Below are positions 52,379 through 61,113 of a DNA stretch of 64,000 nucleotides, piece after piece. The position numbers and the translations under genes were made by a program. This stretch comes from Achromobacter xylosoxidans (GTDB taxonomy: Bacteria > Pseudomonadota > Gammaproteobacteria > Burkholderiales > Burkholderiaceae_B): contig NZ_MTLG01000085.1 in the NCBI RefSeq assembly GCF_002192695.1, positions 44,568 through 108,567 on the forward strand, written 5' to 3'. Position 1 is the first letter of the stretch; each line of letters starts with the position of its first letter. The notes below the pieces were generated by a model. The model did no database searches and had not been told where the DNA came from. It saw nothing but the letters and a program-made list of their open reading frames with translations.

Positions 52379-54484
52379 ATGTCCGACCAAACCGATACGT
52401 CCAACCCGTCCGCCGAGCGCCCCGATCCCCTGGCCGATCTCAACCCCGCCCAACGCGAGGCCGCCGAGTTCGGCGTGGCCGGCGCGCCGGGCGACGACGG
52501 CCCCCTGCTGGTGATCGCCGGGGCCGGCTCGGGCAAGACCAATACGCTGGCCCACCGGGTCGCGCACCTGATCCTGAACGGCGCCGATCCCCAGCGCATG
52601 CTGCTGTTGACCTTCTCGCGCCGCGCGGCGCTGGAAATGGAGCGGCGCGTGGGCTCGGTGCTGCAGCGGGTGATGAGGCTGCGCGCCACGCAACAGGCGC
52701 CGTCGCTGCCCTGGGCCGGCACCTTCCACGCCATCGGCGCGCGCCTGCTGCGCGATTGCGCGCAACGCATCGGCTTGTCCGAAGCCTTCACCATCCACGA
52801 CCGCGGCGACGCCGAGGACCTGATGGGCATGGTGCGCCACGAGCTGGGCCTGTCGTCCACCAAGTCGCGCTTTCCGCTCAAGGGCACCTGCCTGGCGATC
52901 TATTCGCGGGTGGTCAACAGCCAGACGCCGGTGGCCGACGTGCTGAAGACCTCCTTCCCCTGGTGCGCGCAATGGGAAGACGAGCTCAAGAACCTGTTCC
53001 GCGCCTACGTCGCAGCCAAGCAGGACCAGCAGGTACTCGATTACGACGACCTGCTGCTCTACTGGGCCGAGATGATGGGCGATCCCGGCATCGCGGCAGA
53101 CGTGGGGGCGCGCTTCGACCACGTGCTGGTGGACGAATACCAGGACACCAACCGCCTGCAGTCCGCCATCCTGCTGGCGATGAAGCCCGACGGCCGCGGC
53201 CTGACGGTGGTGGGCGACGATGCCCAATCGATCTATTCGTTCCGCGCGGCCACCGTGCGCAACATCCTGGATTTTCCGAACCAGTTTCCAACCCCGGCCC
53301 GGGTCATCACGCTGGACCGCAACTACCGTTCCACCCAGCCCATCCTGAACGCGTCCAATGCCGTGATCGGCCTGGCCACGGAGCGCTACGCCAAGGACCT
53401 GTGGACCGACCGCCAGTCGTCCCAGTTGCCCGAACTGGTGACGGTCAGCGACGAAGCCGGCCAGGCGCGCTGGGTGGCCGACCAGGTGCTGGCGCAACGC
53501 GAGGGCGGGGCCACGCTCAAATCGCAGGCGGCGCTGTTCCGCACCGCCAGCCACAGCGCCGCGCTGGAACTGGAACTGACCCGCCGCAACATTCCCTTCG
53601 TGAAGTTCGGCGGCCTGCGCTTTCTGGAGGCCGCCCATGTGAAGGACCTGTTGTCGATATTGCGTTGGGCGGAGAATCCGCGCGGCCGCATGGCGGGCTT
53701 TCGCGTGGCGCAGTTGCTGCCCGGCATCGGACCCGCCACGGCCGGCAAGCTGATGGACGCCATGTCCGCCTCCGCCGAACCGCTGCGCGCGCTGCGCGAA
53801 TTCAAGCCGGGCGCGGCGGCGCAGGAAGAGTGGGGCGCTTTCGCCGATACCTATGCGGCCTTGTGTGATCCCGCGCTGAAATGGCCCGCCGACGTGGACC
53901 TGGCCCTGCGCTGGTATGGCGCGCAGTTGGAACGCCTGTACGACGATGCGCGCGTGCGCCGCGCCGACCTGGACCAGCTGGTGCGCATCGCCGCGGGCTA
54001 CGGCACGCGCGAACGCTTCCTGACCGAGCTGACGCTGGATCCGCCGGACGCCACCAGCGACGAGTCCGGCGCGCCGCATCGCGACGAGGACTACATGATC
54101 CTGTCCACCATCCATTCCGCCAAGGGCCAGGAATGGAAGGCGGTCTATGTGCTGAATGTGGTGGACGGCTGCATCCCGTCCGACATGAGCACCGGCACGG
54201 CCGAGGAAATCGAGGAAGAGCGCCGCCTGCTGTACGTGGCGATGACGCGCGCCAAGGAGCGCCTGCAGCTCATCGTGCCGCAGCGGTTCTATGTGCACCA
54301 GCAGACCGGCATGGGCGACCGGCACGTCTATGGATCGCGCACGCGCTACATCACCAATGCGATGCTGCCGCTGTTCGACCACCTGCCCAAGCCGCCGGAG
54401 CTGCCCGAGGGGCGCGGCATGCCCAAGGCGCCGCAGGCGCCCAGCGTGGACGTGGCCAAGCGGGTGCGCAACCTGTTCTCGTAG
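52379..54484 (+). CDS. UvrD/Rep-like ATP-dependent DNA helicase
   Basis: A 701-residue superfamily-1 helicase with 3'-5' polarity expected. Motifs in order: NPAQREAAEF (Q motif), Walker A IAGAGSGKTNT (46-56), LTFSRRAALEM (Ia), VLVDEYQDTNRLQ (II), VVGDDAQSIYSFRAA (III), LDRNYRST (IV), ILSTIHSAKGQEWKAVYVLNVVDGCIP (V) and EERRLLYVAMTRAKERL (VI). The LexA box upstream fits a DNA-repair role. ATG 52379 is chosen because the conserved part begins soon after; the longer open frame crosses the LexA box. It is a paralogue-type enzyme, so UvrD itself cannot be claimed. Confidence 0.92.
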   Translation: MSDQTDTSNPSAERPDPLADLNPAQREAAEFGVAGAPGDDGPLLVIAGAGSGKTNTLAHRVAHLILNGADPQRMLLLTFSRRAALEMERRVGSVLQRVMRLRATQQAPSLPWAGTFHAIGARLLRDCAQRIGLSEAFTIHDRGDAEDLMGMVRHELGLSSTKSRFPLKGTCLAIYSRVVNSQTPVADVLKTSFPWCAQWEDELKNLFRAYVAAKQDQQVLDYDDLLLYWAEMMGDPGIAADVGARFDHVLVDEYQDTNRLQSAILLAMKPDGRGLTVVGDDAQSIYSFRAATVRNILDFPNQFPTPARVITLDRNYRSTQPILNASNAVIGLATERYAKDLWTDRQSSQLPELVTVSDEAGQARWVADQVLAQREGGATLKSQAALFRTASHSAALELELTRRNIPFVKFGGLRFLEAAHVKDLLSILRWAENPRGRMAGFRVAQLLPGIGPATAGKLMDAMSASAEPLRALREFKPGAAAQEEWGAFADTYAALCDPALKWPADVDLALRWYGAQLERLYDDARVRRADLDQLVRIAAGYGTRERFLTELTLDPPDATSDESGAPHRDEDYMILSTIHSAKGQEWKAVYVLNVVDGCIPSDMSTGTAEEIEEERRLLYVAMTRAKERLQLIVPQRFYVHQQTGMGDRHVYGSRTRYITNAMLPLFDHLPKPPELPEGRGMPKAPQAPSVDVAKRVRNLFS

Positions 54485-54547
54485 GCTGGGCTATCATCGC
54501 CCGATAGATAAGCTGTCCAGCAGGGATCGCATTGCAAAAGGGTGTTT

Positions 54548-55552
54548 ATGGCTACTGAAGAACAGGCCGCCGACGACTCGAAGAGAGAGGTCGTCGCATC
54601 GATCGCCTATGTGAACGGACGGCGGGAACGCGAGGTTCCCATCGACCAAGTCGCCCAGTACGTCAGCCAGGACCACGGCATGCTGTGGATCGGCCTGCGC
54701 AATCCGCGCCCGGAAATGCTGGCCAAGGTCGCCAGCGAACTCGGCGCCTGCGACAAGAACCAGGAAGAAATGCTGGAATCCCACCGGCGGCCGAAGATCA
54801 TCGACTACGGCAACATGATCCTGATCGTCGCCATCACGGTGGAGGTGGAGGCCGAGCGTCCCATTTTCGGCGAGACTCAGTTCCTGATCGGCGACGGTTT
54901 CCTGGTCACGGTGCGGCGCGGCGCCACCGCCGGCCATAGCCCCTTGCGCGAACGGCTTGAGGCTTCGCCCGACCTGCTCAAGCGCGGCAGCGACTATGTG
55001 GCTTCCGAACTGCTGGACTGGCTGGTGGACCGTTATGTGGCCGCCGCCGGCAAGATCGAGTCCGTGGTCGAGGGCGCCGAACAGAAGCTGCTGATCCGCG
55101 GCGCCAAGGACTCCGATATCCGCAGGTTGTACCGGCAGCGCCGCGACCTGCTGCGCATCCATACCGTGGTGTCGCCGCTGGCCGAAATCTGCCGCCGTCT
55201 GGCGCGGGTCGAGATGTCGGCGGTGGACGAGCATGCCCGTCCGTATTTCGGCGAGGTCGCGGACCGCGTGCTGCGCGTGGACGAACTTTTCAACTCGCTG
55301 CGCGAATCCCTGGCCTTCGCCTTTGAAGCCAGCCTGATGATAGGCCAGGCCGCGCAGAACGACACTACCCGCAAGCTGGCGTCCTGGGCCGCCATTTTGG
55401 CGGTGCCCACGGCCATCGCCGGGATCTACGGCATGAACTTCGAGTTCATGCCCGAACTGAAATCGCCCTGGGGCTATCCGGTCACGCTGGGTGTCATCGT
55501 GTCGATCTGTTCGGTGCTGTATTGGCGCTTCCGCAAGTCGGGCTGGCTGTAG
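54548..55552 (+). CDS. CorA-family divalent cation transporter
   Basis: A 334-residue transporter. The large cytoplasmic N-terminal domain (residues 1-270) has YVNGRREREVPIDQV and MLWIGLRNPRPEML. Two C-terminal helices are AAILAVPTAIAGIYGMNFEFMPEL, carrying the selectivity motif G-M-N, and VTLGVIVSICSVLYW. It moves Mg2+, Co2+/Ni2+ or possibly Zn2+ (ZntB-like proteins share this motif). ATG 54548 is preferred to GTG 54542. It follows the helicase by 63 bases. Confidence 0.9.
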   Translation: MATEEQAADDSKREVVASIAYVNGRREREVPIDQVAQYVSQDHGMLWIGLRNPRPEMLAKVASELGACDKNQEEMLESHRRPKIIDYGNMILIVAITVEVEAERPIFGETQFLIGDGFLVTVRRGATAGHSPLRERLEASPDLLKRGSDYVASELLDWLVDRYVAAAGKIESVVEGAEQKLLIRGAKDSDIRRLYRQRRDLLRIHTVVSPLAEICRRLARVEMSAVDEHARPYFGEVADRVLRVDELFNSLRESLAFAFEASLMIGQAAQNDTTRKLASWAAILAVPTAIAGIYGMNFEFMPELKSPWGYPVTLGVIVSICSVLYWRFRKSGWL

Positions 55553-55618
55553 GAGGGGCGACTCCACGCCCCGCCTTTATGGCAAACTGCCTGCGTTTTC
55601 CTACCTGGAGCCCGGCTG

Positions 55619-56278
55619 GTGCGTGGCAAACCTTCTTTTCGCGGCGGCAGCAAGCTGACCGCCCTGATCGTCGCCCTGATACTTGCGGCGGCAGGCGCCA
55701 TCGTCAACTGGCTGCAGCCTTCGGGAAGAGAGGGGCAGGAGCGGGCTGAACGTCCGGCGCCTTCAGCCCAGAGCCGGCCTGGCGCGACGCTCGCTGGCGG
55801 CATCCCGCAGGGTAGCTACGCGCTCACGGGCATGATCGTGAACGTGGCCGACGGTGACACCGTGACCCTGCGCGCGCCCGACGGCCAGCATCGCATCCGC
55901 ATGGACAGCATCGATGCGCCCGAAGAGGGCCACGGGTCCGACCAGCCCGGACAACCCTATGCCGAGGCCTCGCGCAAGAACCTGGCTGGCCTGGTCGCGG
56001 GCAAGACGCTCACCGCGCAATGCTACGAGAAAGACCAGTACGGCCGGGAAGTCTGCGCCCTGATCCTGGATGACGGCCGCTCGGCCAATCGTCAACAGGT
56101 GGAGGACGGCTACGCCTGGGCCTATACGGCGCGCCAGGGCGATTACCTGCGCGACAAGGCCATGCCGGACCTGCAGCGCCAGGCCAAGGCGGCCGGGCGC
56201 GGCCTGTGGGCGCAGCCCGGCGCCATGCAACCCTGGAAGTGGCGCTACGACTGCTGGCGACAGCGCCAGTGCGGCTGA
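55619..56278 (+). CDS. Thermonuclease (staphylococcal nuclease)-family protein, membrane-anchored
   Basis: A 219-residue protein starting with GTG at 55619 (GGAG eight bases before). An N-terminal helix (LTALIVALILAAAGAIVNWL) anchors or exports it. The SNase domain spans about residues 70-205: IVNVADGDTVTLRAPDGQHRIRMDSIDAPE holds the Asp/Arg/Glu catalytic residues and KDQYGREVCALIL the second Arg. YGRE and AWAYTARQGDYL are family hallmarks. It should cut DNA or RNA in the cell envelope with Ca2+. The gap to the CorA-type gene is 66 bases. Confidence 0.88.
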   Translation: MRGKPSFRGGSKLTALIVALILAAAGAIVNWLQPSGREGQERAERPAPSAQSRPGATLAGGIPQGSYALTGMIVNVADGDTVTLRAPDGQHRIRMDSIDAPEEGHGSDQPGQPYAEASRKNLAGLVAGKTLTAQCYEKDQYGREVCALILDDGRSANRQQVEDGYAWAYTARQGDYLRDKAMPDLQRQAKAAGRGLWAQPGAMQPWKWRYDCWRQRQCG

Positions 56279-56399
56279 ATCCGCGCGGACCGGCCCGGAA
56301 CGCTGTGCCTGATCGCCGCCAGCCCTGGGGGATGCCTGGGTATGGTCTCCGGCCCGTGTTTGCTATCCTCTGTCGCAACGATTCGAAGGGAAGGTTTCC

Positions 56400-58637
56400 A
56401 TGCGTGCATTGAAGCGGCTCTGGGCGGCGGCCATGCTGCTGTCGCTGGCGTTGGCGGGCTGCTCGCAAGAAAGCCCCATCAACAGCCCCTATCCGTCCGG
56501 CGCAGAAAGCCAGAACACGCTGTTTTCCGCCTTCGTCAAGCGCTCTCCGAAGTACCTGGATCCGGCCAGCTCTTATTCCGGCGACGAGACCCCTTATACG
56601 TACAACATCTATGAGACGCTGTACGGCTACCACTATCTGAAGCGGCCCTACGAACTGGTGCCGCGCGCGGCGGCGTCGATCGACCCGCCCGTCTACCTCG
56701 ACGCGCAGGGCAACACGCTGCCCGCCGACACGCCCGGCGAGCAGATCGCGCAAAGCATCTACGACATCAAGATCCGGCCGGGCGCGCGCTATGCGCCGCA
56801 TCCGGCATTCGCCCGCAAGACCGATGGCGGCTACGACTACTTTCCGCTGGCGCCGGGCGAACTGGACGACAAGTTCTACATTCCTGATTTCCCGCGCACC
56901 GGCACCCGCGAACTGACGGCCGACGACTACGTCTATGCCTTCCGGCGCCTGGTCAGCCCGCGCGTGGTGTCGCCGATCTCCAGCCTCATGACCGAGCACG
57001 TGACCGGCCTGAAGGAGTACGCGGACCGGCTGCGCCAGCGCGACCAGGCGCTGCGGCAAGACATGCCGGGCGGCGCCGGTGCGCCGCCCTGGCTGGACCT
57101 GCGCGAGGCCGACGGCTTTACGGGCGTGCAGGCGCTGGATCCGCACACCCTGCGCATCCGCGTCAACGGCAAGTACCCGCAGTTCAAGTACTGGCTGGCC
57201 ATGACCTTCACCGCGCCCATTCCCTGGGAAGCCGACCGCTTTTACAGCCAGCCGGGCATGGCGGCGCACGACCTGTCGTTCAACACCTGGCCGGTCGGCA
57301 CCGGTCCCTACATGCTGGTGGAGTCGCTGCAGAACCGCCGCCACGTGCTGGGCCGCAATCCCAACTTCCATGGCGAACCCTATCCCTGCGAAGGCGAGCC
57401 GGGCGACGCGGCCGCGGGGCTGCTGGCCGACTGCGGCAAGCCCACGCCCTTCATCGACCGCGCGGAATTCAGCGTCGAAAAGGAAGCCATCCCGTTGACC
57501 GGCAAGTTCCTGCAGGGCTATTACGACGTGCCGCAGATCGAGCGCGGCGAGTACGGCGTGGCCATGCTGGTCGCGGCGGGCGACAGCCAGGACAAGGCGC
57601 GCCTGTACAACGAACACGGCATCAAGCTGCCGACGACCGTCGAGACCGCCAACTGGTACATGGGCTTCAACTGGCTGGACCCGGTGGTGGGCAAGGGCGA
57701 CACGCCGGAACAGCAAGAAAGCAACCGCAAGTTGCGCCAGGCCATCAGCATCGCGTTCGACTGGGAAGAGTACGTCGCGGTGTTCGAGAACAGCCAGGCT
57801 TCGGTGGCCTACGGCCCGGTGCCGCCGGGCGTGCTCGGCTACCGCGAGCCGCCCGAAGGCGTGAACCCGGTGGTCTACAACTTGGTGGACGGCAAGCCCG
57901 TGCGCAAGTCCGTGGACGTGGCGCGCCGCCTGCTGGCCGAGGCCGGCTACCCCGACGGCCGCAATGCCAAGACCGGGGCGCCGCTGGTGCTCTATTACGA
58001 CTCGATGCAGGGCGGCGGCTCCAATCCGCAGTTCGACTGGATGCGGCGCCAGATGGCCAAGATCGGCGTGCAGCTGGACGTGCGCGCCACCGATTACAAC
58101 CGCTTCCAGGACAAGATGATGCGCGGGTCCGCGCAGATATTCCTGTGGGGCTGGAACGCCGACTATCCCGACGCCGAAAACTTCCTGTTCCTGCTGTACG
58201 GCCCCAACGCCAAGGCCAAGGGCGGCGGCGAGAACGCGGCCAACTATGCCAGCCCCGAGTACGACCGTCTCTTCGAGCAGATGAAGTTCCTGGACGACGG
58301 CCCTGAAAAGGAACAGCTCATCGCCAAGATGACTGCCATCGTGCAGCGCGACGCGCCCTGGATGTTCGGCTACTTCCCAATGTCGGGCGGCGCCTACCAG
58401 CAATGGGTCGGCAACGCCAAGCCGACCCAGATGGTGCGCAACACGCTGCAGTACATGAAGATCGATGCCGCGCTGCGGCAGCAGAAGATCGACGAGTGGA
58501 ATTATCCGAGGTGGTGGCCGATAGGCCTGTTCGCGCTGTTGCTGGCGCTGGCGATCTGGCCGTCGTATGTGGCGCTGAAGCGGCGTGAACGCCAGACGGC
58601 ATTCGCGCCGGCCCTGGGCAAGGAGCATCAATCATGA
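56400..58637 (+). CDS. Oligopeptide ABC transporter substrate-binding lipoprotein (Yej-like system)
   Basis: A 745-residue SBP family 5 binding protein. Its signal peptide ends L-A-G-C with C21 lipidated. The body includes FVKRSPKYLDPASSYSGDETPYTYNIYETLYGYHYLKRPYELVPRAAAS, YVYAFRRLVSPRV, NTWPVGTGPYMLVE and LFLWGWNADYPDAENFLFLLYGP. Unusually for the family it ends with a predicted transmembrane helix (WPIGLFALLLALAIWPSYVAL), so it may be held to the inner membrane at both ends. It is longer than usual DppA/YejA proteins (about 535-605). ATGs of all four transporter genes overlap or nearly touch, forming one operon. Confidence 0.88.
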   Translation: MRALKRLWAAAMLLSLALAGCSQESPINSPYPSGAESQNTLFSAFVKRSPKYLDPASSYSGDETPYTYNIYETLYGYHYLKRPYELVPRAAASIDPPVYLDAQGNTLPADTPGEQIAQSIYDIKIRPGARYAPHPAFARKTDGGYDYFPLAPGELDDKFYIPDFPRTGTRELTADDYVYAFRRLVSPRVVSPISSLMTEHVTGLKEYADRLRQRDQALRQDMPGGAGAPPWLDLREADGFTGVQALDPHTLRIRVNGKYPQFKYWLAMTFTAPIPWEADRFYSQPGMAAHDLSFNTWPVGTGPYMLVESLQNRRHVLGRNPNFHGEPYPCEGEPGDAAAGLLADCGKPTPFIDRAEFSVEKEAIPLTGKFLQGYYDVPQIERGEYGVAMLVAAGDSQDKARLYNEHGIKLPTTVETANWYMGFNWLDPVVGKGDTPEQQESNRKLRQAISIAFDWEEYVAVFENSQASVAYGPVPPGVLGYREPPEGVNPVVYNLVDGKPVRKSVDVARRLLAEAGYPDGRNAKTGAPLVLYYDSMQGGGSNPQFDWMRRQMAKIGVQLDVRATDYNRFQDKMMRGSAQIFLWGWNADYPDAENFLFLLYGPNAKAKGGGENAANYASPEYDRLFEQMKFLDDGPEKEQLIAKMTAIVQRDAPWMFGYFPMSGGAYQQWVGNAKPTQMVRNTLQYMKIDAALRQQKIDEWNYPRWWPIGLFALLLALAIWPSYVALKRRERQTAFAPALGKEHQS

Positions 58638-59611
58638 TCGGCTACGTGATCCGCCGGTTGCTGTACGGCGTGCTGATCCTGATCGGCGTGAACCTCTTCA
58701 CCTTCATCCTGTTCTTCGCCGTGAACACGCCCGACGACATGGCCCGGCTGGCCATCGGCGGGCAGCGCGCGAACCAGGAAGCCGTGGAGAAATGGAAGGT
58801 CGAGCGCGGCTACGACAAGCCGCTGTTCTTCAACGCCAAGGCTCAAGGCGCGGCGCAACTGACCGACACGGTGTTCTACCAGCGTTCGGTGCCCTTGCTG
58901 GTCATGGACTTCGGCGCGTCCGACGGCGGGCGCGACATCGGCCGCGAAATCAAGACGCGCATGGGGCCCAGCCTGGCGCTGGCGGTGCCTACGTTTTTCC
59001 TGGGGCTCTTCGTCAGCATCGTCTTTTCCCTGACGCTGGTGTATTTCCGCGCCACGCGGCTCGATTTCTGGGGCGTGGTGGTCTGCGTGCTGCTGCTGTC
59101 CATCTCCAGCCTGTTCTACATCATCGCCGGCCAATGGGTCTTTGCGAAGCTGCTGCGGCTGGTGCCGTTCTCGGGCTTTTCGGGCGGGCTGGACGTGGTC
59201 AAGTTCCTGGCGCTGCCGGTGCTGGTCGCGATCGTGTCGCGGCTGGGGCCGGAAGCGCGCTTCTACCGCACTTTGTTCCTGGAGGAGATCGGCAAGGACT
59301 ATGTGCGCACCGCGCGCTCCAAGGGCCTGGCTGAACGCATCGTGCTGTTCCGGCACGTGCTGCGCAACGCCATGCTGCCCATCCTGACCAGCACGGTGGC
59401 CGCGTTGCCGCTGCTGTTCATGGGCAGCTTGATCGCGGAGTCCTTCTTCGGCATTCCCGGCCTGGGCAGCTACACCATTGACGCCATCAACGCGCAGGAC
59501 TTCTCCATCGTGCGCGCCATGGTGTTCCTGGGCGCCGCCCTTTACATCGTGGGGCTGATCCTGGCCGACATTTCCTACACGCTGGCCGACCCCCGCGTCC
59601 GATTCGAGTAG
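58634..59611 (+). CDS. ABC transporter permease (DppB/YejB type)
   Basis: A 325-residue inner-membrane permease. The N-terminus MIGYVIRRLLYGVLILIGVNLFTFILFF is typical of the DppB/OppB/YejB group. The EAA loop is EEIGKDYVRTARSKGLAERIVLFRHVLRNAMLPIL, followed by MGSLIAESFFGIPGLGSYTIDAI. ATG 58634 overlaps the stop of the binding protein by four bases. It forms the translocation pore with the second permease. Confidence 0.93.
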   Translation: MIGYVIRRLLYGVLILIGVNLFTFILFFAVNTPDDMARLAIGGQRANQEAVEKWKVERGYDKPLFFNAKAQGAAQLTDTVFYQRSVPLLVMDFGASDGGRDIGREIKTRMGPSLALAVPTFFLGLFVSIVFSLTLVYFRATRLDFWGVVVCVLLLSISSLFYIIAGQWVFAKLLRLVPFSGFSGGLDVVKFLALPVLVAIVSRLGPEARFYRTLFLEEIGKDYVRTARSKGLAERIVLFRHVLRNAMLPILTSTVAALPLLFMGSLIAESFFGIPGLGSYTIDAINAQDFSIVRAMVFLGAALYIVGLILADISYTLADPRVRFE

Positions 59612-59616
59612 CCGCC

Positions 59617-61113
59617 ATGCCCAAGTTCGTCTTCCTCTGGACCGATATCGCGCTGTGGCTCATGGTGCTGGGCGCGCTGGCCTATGTCTGGCATGTGCGC
59701 CGCAGCCCGAACCTGCGCGCGACCTGGGCGCGCGTGGCGCGCGACACGCCCGCCATGTGCTCGGCGGTGATCCTGGCCGCGTTCGTGGTGGTGGGCCTGC
59801 TGGACTCGGTGCACTACCGGCCGCTGCTGCCGCCGGCCCCCGGCGCCGCGACCGACGCGCCGCCGGCCTACGCGCCCGCGGTGCGCTCGGCGTTGGACGG
59901 GCTGCTTACGGGCTCGGTGCTGACGACGCCGGAAAAGACCTATTCCGAGCCCTTGGCGATACGGCAGTTCACCAAGGAAACCATGCTCGTCAACGACAAG
60001 CCGGTGCGCGATTTTCCCCGGCTGCGGGGGGCGGGCGTGCATCTGGAAGACGCCGACCGCGACCATCTGGGCGACGTAGCCAAGCGGCTTGGGCTGGGCC
60101 TGGCCGCGGGTCTGGCAGTGTCTGCCGCCGTGATCGGACTGATGTACGCCGGGCTGGCCAGGCGGCGCGGAGCAAGAGCCGCCGACGAGGCGGCTTCGGA
60201 CGTGCCCTGGCGCGCCATGGCCGTCACCTTCACGCTGCTGTGCCTGGCGGCGGGCGCCCTGGCCGGCCTGTCCAGCGGCTATCACGCGCTCGGCACCGAC
60301 CGCATCGGCAACGACGTGCTGTGGCAGGCCCTCAAGAGCATCCGCACCGCGCTGGTCATCGGCAGCCTCACCACCATCGCCATGCTGCCGCCGGCCATCG
60401 TCTTCGGCATCGCCGCCGGCTATTTCAAGGGCAAGGTCGACGACGGCATCCAGTATCTCTACACCACCATCACCTCGATTCCGGGCGTGCTGCTGGTGGC
60501 CGCCTGCGCGCTGATGATGCAGGTGTACATCGACAACCACGCCGACCTGTTCGACACCTCGGCCGCGCGCGCCGACCTGCGGCTGTTCCTGCTCTGCATG
60601 ATCCTGGGCTTCACCGGCTGGGCCGGGCTGTGCCGCCTGTTGCGCGCCGAGACCCTCAAGCTGCGCGAGCTCGAATACGTGCAGGCGGCGCGGGCCTTCG
60701 GCGTGTCGCACTGGCGCATCATGACCCGCCATCTGCTGCCCAATGTGGCGCATCTGGTCCTGATCACCGTGGTGCTGGAATTTTCCGGCCTGGTCCTGTA
60801 CGAGGCGGTGCTGTCCTACCTGGGCATAGGCGTGGATCCCAGCATGAACTCCTTCGGATCCATGATCGACGGCGCCCGTCTGGAAATGTCCCGCGACCCG
60901 ATGATCTGGTGGAACCTCTTGACCGCATTCCTGTTCATGCTGGCGCTGGTATTGGCCGCCAACCTGTTCGCCGACGCGGTGCGCGACGCTTTCGATCCGC
61001 GCACGCGCCGCTACAAGCCCGGCCGCATGGCGCGCTTCGGCCTGTTCGGCCGCGCGCCGCGCACGGCCCTGGCGACCGATACGCGCCAGTCCCGCCCGGG
61101 AGATGCGCCATGA
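59617..61113 (+). CDS. ABC transporter permease (DppC/YejE type) with enlarged N-terminal part
   Basis: A 498-residue permease, much longer than the usual 280-340. Residues 1 to about 190 contain three predicted helices and a periplasmic segment (SVHYRPLLPPAPGAA...PVRDFPRLRGAG) that is not part of the standard fold. The core follows, with HALGTDRIGNDVLWQALKSIRTALVIGSL, the EAA loop LRELEYVQAARAFGVSHWRIMTRHLLPNVAHLVLI and LSYLGIGVDPSMNSFGSMI. It is five bases from the previous permease gene and overlaps the ATPase start as ATGA. Confidence 0.9.
   Translation: MPKFVFLWTDIALWLMVLGALAYVWHVRRSPNLRATWARVARDTPAMCSAVILAAFVVVGLLDSVHYRPLLPPAPGAATDAPPAYAPAVRSALDGLLTGSVLTTPEKTYSEPLAIRQFTKETMLVNDKPVRDFPRLRGAGVHLEDADRDHLGDVAKRLGLGLAAGLAVSAAVIGLMYAGLARRRGARAADEAASDVPWRAMAVTFTLLCLAAGALAGLSSGYHALGTDRIGNDVLWQALKSIRTALVIGSLTTIAMLPPAIVFGIAAGYFKGKVDDGIQYLYTTITSIPGVLLVAACALMMQVYIDNHADLFDTSAARADLRLFLLCMILGFTGWAGLCRLLRAETLKLRELEYVQAARAFGVSHWRIMTRHLLPNVAHLVLITVVLEFSGLVLYEAVLSYLGIGVDPSMNSFGSMIDGARLEMSRDPMIWWNLLTAFLFMLALVLAANLFADAVRDAFDPRTRRYKPGRMARFGLFGRAPRTALATDTRQSRPGDAP

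Noticed and set aside
56010..58631. An 873-codon open frame on the minus strand opposite the binding-protein gene
   Set aside because: It is an antisense shadow of the family 5 binding protein; no domain, signal peptide or ribosome site supports it. The same applies to 52349-54382 opposite the helicase and 37577-39718 opposite wzc.
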